A stretch of 64,000 nt of DNA, from NCBI GenBank assembly GCA_002794775.1, contig NBAY01000021.1:186001-250000 (forward strand), given 5' to 3'. The notes beneath the pieces are model-generated. The model ran no database searches and was not told the origin of the DNA. It worked only from the letters and a program-made list of their open reading frames with translations. A program made the position numbers and the translations under genes. Below are positions 23,436-36,989 of this stretch, one piece after another (the stretch's first letter is position 1; every line of letters begins with the position of its first letter). The stretch is from Porodaedalea pini (lineage: Eukaryota > Basidiomycota > Agaricomycetes > Hymenochaetales > Hymenochaetaceae).

Positions 23436-24966
23436 TCACACCAAATCCGCCATAGCCTCGTAAACGAGTTCTGCCGCATCCTTAATACATCTGCGTTCGG
23501 AAGGGGCGCGGATGGCCACTAGTATAACGCGCTCTATATGGTCCGGATGCCAGCGTTTCAATTCATTCTCTAGCGCAAGCTTCCTCGCCTGCGGAGCGGC
23601 GCAGATGCGCGCGGGGTGAAATATAAACTCAGCGACAGCATCGGCGGTGATGTCGGCCTGCGAGCGTGGTGTGACGAGCATAGGCCACGGGACGTTCGCA
23701 AAGTTCAGGGGGAACTTGGTTGGACGAGCGGAGAGACGGTTCCATCGCGCATCGTAGTGTGGAAAGACTCCCAGTGGGTCTTCAAGTAATCTAGATGCAC
23801 CAGGCGGATCGAACCCGGGTTTGGGTTCTACACCAGAGTTATCGTCAACATGGATGGAACTATAGGTGGAATGCTCGGCACTGTGCAAGTGACTGGGCTT
23901 AAGTCCGGTCGCAAGATGCGAATGAAGACAAATGCGGTAAATGACTCTCCTTCCTGAGGTACGGTCGGGAACGCTGTGGCCGATAGAGTGAGAATAGGTA
24001 CCCCGATTCTGTTCAGCATAGCCGGCGTCGATATCCACGTCCACTTCGAATTGAACCTCCTTTTCTCGAGCCAGGTAAGACTGCTCCCGCAACCAATCCC
24101 TCCGTCCACGACGCTCCACTATCTCATTGAGATGCTGTTTCTCTCGCATCGGGAGGACAGCTTTCCTGTTCAATGACTCCTGCGTTCTCCGCTCCCGAAC
24201 TTCCTTGTACTCTTCGCTCGACATGTTAGGCTCTTCTGAGCTGGAGAGCTTAGAGCGCCCCCTGTGATACTGTTGGTTCCGCAGTTGCACTGTACGATAG
24301 TGGGTTTTGGTAGTCTCGTTTATCAGAGGCTCTGTTGTGTGGTAGTCTATGGGGTCTCGTGGTTCTGAATGTATCGCGCAGGCTATATCGGAATCTTTAT
24401 ATTCGAATGAGGTGTTCTTGACGAGATGGTCGGAGCAGCCGATCTCAGACTTGAAACCTCTGAATGAAGTATTGAAAAAATGCGCATTGCTGGGACAGTT
24501 CTCGGTTTCGTTACGTTCGGGGCTAGGGGACGAGGAATGTGTAGAAGGCGAAGGCGAGCGCATGGCTGGGTATTGGTATGCTCCAAGCTCGCTAGGATGC
24601 GAGTGCTTCGCAGACAAATGAGCAAGTCGCTTCTCGGGCCACAAAAAGGTCGTTGACGTGTGTCGCATCAGTGGCCTCATAGAGATAGCGAGCACACGAG
24701 GGGCAGGACTCCGACCACGCCTTCTCTTATGATGTACCATGTTCCCCTCAATCTGCTTTGCAAGTTCTTTATCATATTCGACGCGTGCGGAAGGCCTTCT
24801 CACGTACTACATGGATAAATGTCCCGTGCTTGGTTTCAATGGCTGTTGGACTCCGATTGCGGTCACTTTCATCCAAGTTGGGATTGTGAAGATTCTTGGC
24901 GACGGCATTGAGACTCCAAATGGTAAATGGAGAGGAAAGCGTAGTAAAAGGAACTTGCTCAGGCAT
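23436..24966 (-). CDS. Uncharacterised Arg/Ser/Pro-rich protein with conserved C-terminus
   Basis: Two exons are read on the minus strand: 24966-24808 (ATG at 24966) and 24755-23436. They join across a 52-nt intron (GTACGT...CAAAG), giving 492 aa. The frame also runs open from a GTG at 24803, which lacks an ATG and is less likely. The N-terminal half is basic and low-complexity, followed by a long charged helix-like stretch with many Arg and Glu. The last 100 residues look folded, with NVPWPML, ALENELKRWHPDHIE, VILVAI and a final helix. I recall similar RWHPD-containing C-termini in other basidiomycete hypothetical proteins, but no function is known to me. No transmembrane segment or signal peptide is visible. 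Confidence 0.7.
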
Positions 24967-25407
24967 GTTTATAGACAGTAAAACTGTAAGAAAACAATCA
25001 AGAATCGGTGCTGAAAGTACAAAAGCGAATAGAAAGAGGAGCGAGGCTTGCCTTCTGGTTAATTAGCAAGAAGACGATTAGAAGTTACGATGTTTATGAA
25101 AGAAGGAACTAGCGTTTTGGACTTGAGGCTGAGATGGTCGTCTCCGCGTGGAAGTGTCGCGAGATGACGACCTTATATACCGTGTTTTGTTTTTGTAGGT
25201 GGGGACCAGACGCAGCCACCAGAATCTAGATAAGCCGTGTGTCCAATTACATACTAAATTACAGAGCGAACTTATGGCTCACGCACGTGACTGACGTTGT
25301 TCGAGAAACGAGTCTTGTTCATGATCAACCACTCGACCGACTCTTCCCATAAATTCTGCAGCTAGGCTTCTTTCATCTCTCAGCTTGATTGCTCCTATAT
25401 ATCCTTG
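24967..25407. other. Divergent promoter region
   Basis: This 441-bp stretch lies between two divergently transcribed genes. A TTATATACCG TATA-like element lies near 25175. No coding content is visible. Confidence 0.45.
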
Positions 25408-25941
25408 ATGCAAGGGACGCAGCCTAGCAACGAGCCGGACGGCACTTCGAGTCGAAGTTCGTCGGAAGAGGAACCACCGACAGGAGAAATCTTGGAAGGC
25501 AAACAACACGAGGAAGAAGACGACATTGGTCGGGATGGGGAAGAGCCGAGCGCGGAAGTCGTAGCTATGTCCAGCTTCTGGCGGCGACTGCGGAATGTGT
25601 TGCTTATATTTGCAGCCTTCTGGCTTGCGATGACCTTTCTACGCGCGACGAACAGTGAACGGCCCTCGAAGGTCATCTATGCGAACAGGCTCGTCTCGTT
25701 CTTGCTTTAATTTACTTTGTGAACTGGGTCTGATGCTGTGCGCAGATACTCGGAAGACTATAAATTTAGGCCTGCTGCAAGTCCTATTCTTACCGAGCGT
25801 CTTCAAGACGGGCGAACGCGCATACGTGGGGCAGAACCCACCGAACGCGCTGTGCCTCCAGTCCAGGAGAAATCGAAGTCAAAGTCGAAATCGAGAAAGC
25901 GGAGGTCGAGCAAGCAGAAAACGGCAAAAAACGGGAAATGA
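25408..25941 (+). CDS. Small single-pass membrane protein, uncharacterised
   Basis: Exon 1 (25408-25688) encodes an acidic, Ser/Glu-rich head and one transmembrane segment, NVLLIFAAFWLAMTF (about residues 62-76). Exon 2 (25746-25941) encodes YKFRPAASPI, DGRTRIRGA and a Lys/Ser/Arg-rich tail. The join needs a GC donor (AG|GCTCGT) at 25689, and the total is then 477 nt, or 158 aa, in whole codons. No GT donor in the right phase was found, so the intron is uncertain. The topology suggests a short tail-anchored or organelle-membrane protein with a basic end. I do not recognise the family. Confidence 0.5.
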
Positions 25942-26623
25942 CTGATGACTGGGTAGCTGCAGGGGTGGTAAATATTCTTTATGGCACGGGAGGTAGTTAT
26001 CTCGGGTGAGCTCTTTCTTTTCGGCTCTTTAAAAGGTCTATGTCGTTGAACTCTGCTTTTTTTTCGTATCTTTCACGTAGCTGCTGGACTTGGAGTTTTC
26101 AGCTTGCATTGGCGCCCGAGTCTCGTAGTGGTCTGCGTTTTTTTTTCTTTTCGGCTTTGCGGATGGACCTTGACTCTAATAGTACACTCTTTGCATTTTT
26201 TGCAAGCAGCAGCATTTCCTCTGTATTTTCGAGCACGCCAATATACCATATTATCCACTAAATTCCTTTCCTCCTGGTTTGTAGATGCACGGGTCATCCT
26301 GATCTGCGAGATGGCCAATGAGCCGTTTTTGCTTCGTTCCGGAACACAAGGTCGTCGACTGTTAACTGTTAGGATTTTGTCAGTGTCGATGGGAGGATCA
26401 CGGGAGCACAGACTGCACCTACACGGTGAAACATGCTACACGTGGCAAATTGACGACCGTCGTCTACTGAAGTGACATATGAGAGTTATACGACTGGATG
26501 AGCGCGGGAGTTGATACATGACGTCTACGTTGGATTTATACGTTTACGGAAAGAGGAAATATTTTTTACTTGAATAGACAAACTGGTACGTTTACCCTAT
26601 ATCTTGCAACATGCATTCATAGC
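25942..26623. other. Intergenic, 3' of two convergent genes
   Basis: The small membrane protein gene (+) and Dicer (-) converge here. Several T-rich runs are present, but no supported gene or repeat. Confidence 0.45.
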
Positions 26624-29600
26624 TCAGCGCATAGCTTTGTACCTCTCAAGTAGGAGCGGCATGCTTTCCTCTGCCACCCGAAAGCGTACATCATCTTCGC
26701 TCGCCTTACCGTTGTAACGCTCTTTCACGGACGCGACCTCGACTCCCTCGACCACCAGAGTACACGATATGTTTCCGTGCCTCTGAACCATCTTATATTC
26801 GAGCCCCTCTGTCTTCTGGTTCTTCGCTGCCCACTCCGCGACACGAGACACTGGATGTGACATCTCGATGTCCTCGTGCACTAAGCGTCGTAGCACCCTC
26901 AGCACCCCCAGGCGCTCCAGTACGTCTTTCACTGCGTTCATATCACCTCTGCTATCGATATAGACGGCTCCAATGGTGCTCTCCACGACGTCGCTGAGGA
27001 ACTTGGGCACTTGGAGGCGTGCTAATGCAGCCCAAGGGAACGTCTGCCCGTGTTCCAACCCCGACTCGATCTCTGTGCGCCCGCGTTCGTATCTCGTGAA
27101 AGCATCGCGTAGCTCATCAAGAATCGTGCCACTCGAATGCAGGAGGCAATTCGCGAGGTGCACCGTATGCTGCTCTGCGGCCGGGAGAGCTTGCTTCAGC
27201 GTAGCGTCCCAACGTGGGAGAGACGAATCAAGAATGGCCTGCGCTCGCAGGCACACGAAACCTAGGAAGTGCATGTTCACTAAAGCGGCCTTACGGAAGT
27301 GCATCTCTCCGGGGTTGAAGACCTTGCCTTGCTCTTCCGCACGGTATAGCGTCTCGATAATGATAGCGTCCAGCAGCGCATCCCCGAGGAATTCCATGCG
27401 CTCATACGAAACGCTCTGAATGTCACTCTGCGAACTTGCATGCATGAGCGCTTCAACGAGGAGCATCTTATGCGTGAACGTATACCCCAGAATGGTCTCC
27501 GGATATGCTAGCTGCGAGGCCGGGCTGGCGAGAAGCGATACAGATCCCAGAATTTCATTTATACGTTCAGAGAGTGGTTTCCAAGGACATCCAATGTCCA
27601 CAGAGAAGGACTGTACGCAAGTTATACTGCTGTCATATCCACCAGTCAGAAAAGCCGCGCCAATGAGAGATTCTACGACGTCGGCAAGTGTCTTCGTTGA
27701 CAACTTGACAAAAATATTATCTCCGTTATTACCGTCTCCCTCAGGCCCTTCCTCGTTGTCTACGGCAGCATCTTCTTGTCCAATATCTTCATCACTATCA
27801 ATAATGCTCTCATCTGTGATGTCCGAAAAAGACTGCTCTCCAACCGAGTTCGCGTAGTCGGGTCTCCATTTCCGTACAACGAACGCACGTCGGATGATCC
27901 ACCTATAAAGCCGCTTTTCTATCGCAGTCTTGGCAAGGTGCACATTTGACACGGCATGGTCCTTGCGTTTCGCCAGGAAGCCCTCTGGCCAAGTAGGGTG
28001 TTCGGCAAGCAACTGCACGCTCGTGATTAACTTCAGCACTGCATCTCCAAGCGATTCAAGACGCTCGTAACTGACTTGCGCATTCGCTGCTGGTGTCATT
28101 AGTGCTATCTGGATCAGGTCAAGCGGAATTTGCCGGAGGGCAGGAGTCAGCTCTACTAGTGAATCCCGGAAATGGAACGCAATTAACTTGATGAACATCG
28201 CGCGGAGTATGGAGGGCAGAAACAGTCCCAACATAGTGTTTCGCCTGTTGTCTAAAACAACTGCCGTGAATTGCGGAAGAAGAATAGAGCTCCTGCTTAA
28301 AGGCTTAATCTTCTGAGACGGAAGAAGAAAGTTGACGCGCGTCTGGAAGGGCTGCGCCTCAATCAGAGGATATGGAATTTCGAGGTCGTTTAAACGTGCG
28401 TATTTCTTGCGAATAGCTTCTTCCTCCTCTGATCCAAGTTTCTCATACCTCCACCGTTTGAACTTGTAAAATGAGTGCCCGTTTGCGACCAGGAATATGT
28501 CTGAGGGGCAGTTGTACCGAGAAGAGAACTGGCTAGCTTGGATTGTTACGTGATCGCGGGCGCTCAGCTTGTGATCTTGTGACCGTACACTTTCTGCCCA
28601 CGCTCGACGCTCCTCCCAGATATCATCTGGATCCACAACGTCTGGTGATGGGAGGAAAAGGTATGCATAATCGAGGTTGTCCCAACTGAGCCTGCTGCCA
28701 TAGAATACTGAGAAGAGCATCCGTGTATAGTGTTTCGCAGCTGTAATCTCGTATACAGTGAGAGACGCTGGACCAGTGGGCCGAATGGAAAACGTGCGAA
28801 GACCACTCTCAGGATCATGAAGCATGTCAGAGGAGAAGTCCAACTTTGGTATCTTCCAACGTGTGAACATCCTGAATGCACCGACTCCTTCCACCATAAG
28901 TTCGTTCAGCCACCAGTCCCCGGCCTTAGGACCTTCGCCATTCCCAAATAACATCATCGTCCAGGGATCTATCTCTTTCCTCACGTTCGCTACTCCTTCC
29001 CTCTTCTCAACGTTTTTCAGCAGGGTTCGAACTTCCATCTCTTGTAAAGGCGTGATAGACGAATTGAGAGGAAGGAGGTTGTCATTCAGCAGACCTGCTT
29101 TATATAGCGCGACATACGCCTTAAATGCAACGTGTCGTCGTGCTGCTTGTTTCGTGTTATGCTTCTCTTCCGTGGTGTAGATGCGCTGGTTAGGCGGAAT
29201 GAGTCTCGGAAGTGTAAGAGTTGCACCGTAAGGTCCGAGATTCTTTGCTAAAGGATCCTTCGGCATCTGCGACTCCACAAGTGAATGGTAGCCCTGCGGG
29301 TAGTCAGGAGGACTGATGTCGTATGCGGGTTGAATATCGCTCCGAACGACACTACGAAGTGTATTGCAGAAATGAGCGACGTGAGAAACCGCAGAGTGCA
29401 ACGTAACCTTTGCTCTGTGTCCCCTATGTCAGTCCTAGCATGGCATATGCCAAGTTCTTTGCTCACCCAGTCGAATCGACCCTAAACTCAATATTTTCGT
29501 CGTCGGCATCCTCCTTCCCGTCTGCCTGAAGCTGTATATCCAGACGCCGTCGGTCCTCATTATACTTCTGAATCATCTGTTGTTCTAACGCTTCCCACCG

Positions 29601-31357
29601 TTTAATTTCTTGACTATGAGAGCCCCCGTCCTCGAACATTAGAATGAAACTGCTTTGCTTCCGACGCGCGCGTCCACGACTCTGTGCCCAGCTCACCATA
29701 TTCTGCGGCAGGTCCCAACGGAAAACGCTGCAGCAAGCTTGTATGTCGATACCTTCCTCTGCTACGGCGGTAGACACAACCAGGTTCTTCTCGCTGATAC
29801 GGAATCCAGCGAGAACCGCGCTCTGCTTCTCGGGTAACAACGTACGTGTGATGTCGAGGAAAGCATTGCGCTTGCTGCTTTCCGAGCTGCCTAGAAGAGT
29901 GCCGACAGAAAAGAAACCCGAAGTACATGGGTGATTATTTAGAAGCTCGGAAAGAGCGAGAGCACCATCTCTTCGTGTGATAAAGACGATGCTACTGAAA
30001 CCCTCCCCTCGGGCCTCCCACTCACGCTTCTCGTGTAAAATGTATGCGATAAAGTCGTTCGTCTTGGGAGAGCAACCGCGGACAATCGATTTCGCGTCGT
30101 ATTCGACGTTGGTTACTTTGACGCGCCGCAAGATTTTAATCAGATATGCCTTTTCATTATGGTGACGCTCAGCAAACAATTGATGTACCGCATCCGCGTC
30201 CGCTTTGAGTGCCTTGTCAATGACGCTGCACACGTACCAGTCTGCAGCCCAGGGGCCAACATCGATGCAAAGTTCTTTCGCAGTGCGCAAAAAGTCGCGC
30301 ATGCCTTTATGAACGAAGGTGTCACCTTTATCGATTGCCTGTGAAAGACGCTGGTCGATCCGCTTGACTTTGACGGGGTCCGTCGTGCTAGACAACTGCT
30401 GGCGAAGCGAAATGACGGAAGGATCTAGCTGGATATCGAGCGAATCAACGACCTCAGAGAGAGCCAAGACGTTTGCAGACTGCTGCCAATCGGACTTGTA
30501 AGAAAGAGGCTGGTAGACAATTCTCTTGAAGACAGGCCTATGAACGTGCTTCGCGAGCTCATCACGGTTCTGGCGCGGCGCAAGGATGGTACTATCCAAG
30601 TTCTGCTCAATTTTCCTAGGTAGCTACATCAGTCAAGAAGACATGAAGAGGCTGCTTCAAAAGGCGCACTGGAAAGCTTTGTTATTATTGCCTCCGAAAG
30701 CAGGGCTTGCGGTAAGTCCAAGGATAAAGGGTCGCACGCCGTCAGATGCTGTACCAGAAGCCGTCCTGGGGGTACACGAGTCATAGAACTCGCGCATAAT
30801 TAAATTGTACGGGTGTTTATCAGCAGCATGATGCGCCTCGTCGAACACCAGGAGACCTATATCGCAGCCCAAGTTGACATATCCATGACGCAGTGCGTCG
30901 AGCAGGACCTGTGGAGTGGAGACGATAACCCGATGTGTCGAAAGTGCCTGCCTCCAAAGATTTCCGTCTGTCCATTGGTCAGGCTGAAGTGCACCAGAGA
31001 TGAGGCCAATGGGAACAGGGAGGCACGCGCTTATGACATCGCGCTGCTGCTCGCAGAGTCCAACGGTTGGTGCAATGAACCAAGATATCTGTTTAAAGTT
31101 CTTGGCTTGTTTGTTCTGAGGAACATACAAATCTGCATACCTTTTTGGCCTCGCGGTCGCATTCGATCTTCATACGCAGAATAGCAATGTGCGTTTTCCC
31201 CGATCCTGTCGGTGTTCAGTCATTGCACCGCTCCGAGAAATATATACCACTTACCTGTGTCAAGAGCGATAACAACATTTTGCTTTAAGCTGGCATCGAG
31301 CATCTCCTGCTGATACGAGCGCGTCGACGGGATGTTTCCTTGTGAGGAAGACTCCAT
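26624..31357 (-). CDS. DCL: Dicer-like endoribonuclease
   Basis: This protein cuts long double-stranded RNA into small RNAs for RNA silencing. Five exons are read on the minus strand: 31357-31255, 31205-31141, 31088-30670, 30615-29467 and 29414-26624. They total 4,527 nt (1,508 aa), in whole codons. In order there is a DExD helicase domain (GSGKT Walker A near residue 35; DEAHH in exon 3), a helicase C domain (QSRGRAR in exon 4), a dimerisation region (TLHSAVSHVAHFC), and RNase IIIa (ERLESLGDAV, near residue 1025). RNase IIIb follows (ERMEFLGDALLD, near 1247), then a C-terminal dsRNA-binding-like segment. Both RNase III motifs keep the catalytic Glu and Asp. A PAZ domain is not obvious. No stop or shift interrupts it, so the gene is probably functional. 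Confidence 0.95.
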
Positions 31358-32056
31358 CTTGAAGGATCTGAAACCGAATCTAGAGAGTTGACTTGGAACG
31401 GTCTGAAGAGATCAGCCGCACCCTTCGCCACTTTATACGCGCATTGCTGAGCCGCTGAAGGTGCTGGTCATCTAAGTTCTATGCGCCTATGACCAGCGAT
31501 AAGAGGGTTTGGAAGGGTCCATCTGAGTAGCTTCGCAAGCGGTGTGTTTGCTGCATGCCGATGTAGTTGGTTCGAATCGGTGTGATTGGCGCTGGTTGAG
31601 TGCTTATAAGTTCTCCCGGGACTTCTCGGAAGTATTGCTGTGAAGCGAAGAAAGTCATCCTTCCATGCTTTTCAGCACATCTTTTTGTCAATAATCTATA
31701 CTACAATTTAGGCGAAGCTCTTTATCTGGAGCATGCACAGACTATAATGATCTCGCTAAAGAAGCATCGCCTCGAATCTGATATGAAGACCTATGCAAAA
31801 CGAAGTAATGGGTACATGAGAATGTAATGACTCCTAAACCCAAATATAATCGTTTACATCTCTTCTAATAGTACTAGAGCACCGCAAACTCGTGGACCAT
31901 TTATAATCGTTCCTGATCAAGCTCAGGTGGTCTAGAAACTTCGAAGCACAGGATGCACACCTAAACAGGAGTTGAACTATACATGTATGTTGGGATGGAT
32001 ACAAATGCACGGCCGCTTCCAAAACCCAAGAGTTTGTAACCAAGATATCCATTTAT
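31358..32056. other. Upstream region of Dicer; 3' region of the halogenase gene
   Basis: Both genes lie on the minus strand, so this is the Dicer promoter plus the tail of the halogenase gene. Short open frames here show no motif and are probably chance. Confidence 0.45.
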
Positions 32057-34217
<2,161 letters not shown>

Positions 34218-34714
34218 TGTGCAGTGAGTGTGTGGAGTAATGATTCAACGCCTTCCAGAAAGCCATGGGATTTATAGCAGTAAAATTTTTGTTGATACCT
34301 TAAAGCCGTGAAGAAAAAGGAGCTGACTGAAAACATCCGAACAGCGCTAGATACATTGTATGAAACTCCCAAAACTTATGCCATCACCGCTGAGCGATTG
34401 CCGTGCTCTGCATTGAATACCTGGTACAGAGATAGCAAGTAGACGCTGACCTGATACAGGAGTTCAGCGAAATGGAAGTCTTTCCTCCATTCCTGTGGCA
34501 ACTCTGCGGCCGTCACTTATTCTATTACCAAGATTTCACGAGGCGCCGCTCCCGCATCTAGTGAATGGTCGGCGTCTATTCTATAGCGCTCGCGACGAAG
34601 CCGCATCATCCCGTCCTGCGACGCATTCCGATTTCATGACTTCGAAGCTCTGCTGTAGGTGCTATATAGATAATGTAAGCCTACCATTACGTCGGCGCTC
34701 CCTTTCGTAACTTA
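34218..34714. other. Upstream region of the halogenase gene
   Basis: It is presumably the promoter of the minus-strand halogenase gene. No gene or repeat was recognised before the MITE at 34715. Confidence 0.45.
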
Positions 34715-35354
34715 GTGTACGAGGGGAAACTCCGCAGTTTCCCACACTGAGGTTAACCACTAGTACTGAGGTTAACCACGAGGTTAACCTCATTCCCACA
34801 AGGGTCGAGTGAAAAGTAAAAGTGGGAAACTCAAATGTAATTAGTATTAGTCATCAACTTTTCTGCTCCTATTCTACTTGATCTTCTTTCAGACAGCAAT
34901 CAGGCCAACACAGAGTTACAGCCAGAATTAGAAACAAAACATTTGGAGCATCATGATACTACATCTGACGAAGTGATGGTGGACATGAACAATGAGGATA
35001 TGTGGACAATGTGATACCTTCATCCTCACTAATATTTATCTTTACAACTTAGAGATTGTTTAAGTAGATTTCATGTGAGTTTCGACACTCATAGTATATA
35101 ACTTACAATCAAGTTGCTTTCAACAGCATATCTAGGATTAAAATTCGGTACATTTTGAGCTATAAATAACTGACAGATACCTGCCTGAGCAAATATCCGT
35201 CACTAATCACATGACAAAATTTCCTTTTAAGTATGCTTATACATTGTGGCTAATACTTTCCCTTGCGAGGTTTACCACTCCCATAGGCATCCTTCTGGAG
35301 TTTTCCATGGGAAACTAGTTTCCCACTGACCCTAGAGAGTTTCCCCTCGTACAC
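34715..35354. mobile_element. TA-flanked MITE 1 (Tc1/mariner-type), 640 bp
   Basis: The terminal inverted repeats are perfect: GTGTACGAGGGGAAACTC at 34715-34732 and its complement at 35337-35354. Each end is flanked by TA (34713-34714, 35355-35356), the target duplication of Tc1/mariner elements. Internal inverted or direct repeats include copies of GAGGTTAACCAC near 34750-34785. No transposase is present. Confidence 0.85.
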
Positions 35355-35378
35355 TACTTTCGTTAGCTTTTAGGTTTA

Positions 35379-35813
35379 CAGTTGATTATCTCATAGCAAA
35401 TTAGCTCATGGGGAATATTTCTCATAAGAAATAAAATTTCCCAGAATTGACCACATTTCTATGGAATATTCCACAAAAACCTCATACCTAATAGGGAATA
35501 ATTTTTTTGTGAATATTCCTTACCAGATAAGGTTTTGCACTAAAAACATGTGGGAAATTAGGATGTGCCAAAGCCAAACCAAGTGAACCAGCACCTCTAT
35601 CAGATGTAAATTTGCCTTGTTAGCTCAAAACTTGCTCTGTGCAACAGGTTTGGCCTAAAAATGCACTTCAAAAAAAGAAAAAGTAGCAAAATATCAATTT
35701 GTTTTTGCAAGTCACACATATGTCACACAAAAGTGACATTCTACTGAGGAATATTATCTCACATGGAATATGAAATTCCGGATTTTGCATATTCCTTATG
35801 AGATAATCAACTG
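35379..35813. mobile_element. TA-flanked MITE 2, 435 bp
   Basis: The ends CAGTTGATTATCTCATA (35379 onward) and its complement (ending 35813) are flanked by TA on both sides (35377-35378, 35814-35815). The interior is AT-rich with many GGAATATT-like repeats. It encodes nothing and belongs to a different family from MITE 1. Confidence 0.82.
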
Positions 35814-35815
35814 TA

Positions 35816-36186
35816 CTTCGACCGCACACCACTAGTACTTTGCACCTCAAGCAGTGTCTCCGATTTTAAGCTAGGTGCTTACATTTGACATTCCTGTACT
35901 GGTGTTAATATGCAACGGTAGGTATTATGTAAGCATCATATATGCGTGCGGGTAGCTTTGACTCCGTCCATATGCCCGACCCTCACTTCTGTCTCGCTCC
36001 TTTCTTGCTCATCAGTCTTATTTTATGAACTTCATTGACTGTACTGGCTTGCTAGTGAGAAAAATACATTTTAAATGACAATACCTAAGATGGATATATA
36101 CTCCCTAAATATTAATACTATATATCTCATTGTGCATCACTCTAGGTCTTATCCCGACGATATGCGTTATGACATTTTCGACTGTA
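35816..36186. other. Spacer between MITEs
   Basis: This is AT-rich sequence of about 370 bp with no recognised gene or repeat. Confidence 0.4.
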
Positions 36187-36829
36187 TACAGTGTAGTACG
36201 GGTACTTTGTACACCGCGGGTACTATGTACACCAGCAATACCTTGCTCAACTCTACTCCTAAATACTTCAAAAAGTTTATATACATTTCTTGTATACTAA
36301 GGAATGCTCGTTCCAAATTTGAGAGCCTCAACTGAAGTATTTAATTTTGAGGACATCAAACATGCCAAAATTTGACCTTTTCCTACTTAGCAGCCCATGG
36401 TAATTGCTTCATGTAAAAATTTTACTTAACTATTCCTCAAATAAAAGTATATATTATTGTAGCTGCTATCAAGGGCACTCCAAAATCATCTTTTTTCTGA
36501 TGAAATCGATGTGAAACTGGTGTGTAAAGTGCCTCCAAAGTGGCAAATTGTACATGAAGGCATGAAAGTGTGACATTTTTCCACGATGCCCGAGAACAAG
36601 TGCAGCTGTGTCACGGGGTGTACAAAGTACTGTCCTCTGTGACAAATCCCTTGATTTCTCATTTATTTTTTAGAACACTTTCTGTTGCATGGATTGCCTT
36701 CAAATTTTTATAGAGCATTCTTGTTATACATGTGTACATGTGTACAAATCTTTAGGGGAGGGGGAGAAGTGACAGATCCACAATAAACAGTTTACAAGTA
36801 GGTGTACAAAGTACCCGTACTACACTGTA
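36187..36829. mobile_element. TA-flanked MITE 3, about 643 bp
   Basis: A perfect 31-bp inverted repeat lies at 36185-36215 and 36801-36831. It begins TATACAGTGTAGTACGGG and includes the flanking TA dinucleotides, so the exact boundary is uncertain by two bases. The interior is AT-rich and non-coding. Its end sequence differs from those of MITEs 1 and 2. Confidence 0.85.
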
Positions 36830-36989
36830 TACAAGCAATAAGGTGCGTCTCGTTAAGCATAAATTCCATTCTCGTATTGATGGAATGAAAATATAGTCTA
36901 TCAGATAACTGCGTTGACCCCGACGTGAATAATTCTGTTCGGAATCGAGAACCCGTTAACGGCCTAACACATAGTATAACCAGAGTTAC

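Noticed and set aside
31566..31580. GGTTCGAATC, resembling a tRNA T-arm
   Set aside because: No acceptor stem or D/anticodon arms could be placed around it. Similar strings inside CDSs (e.g. near 23815) are also chance.
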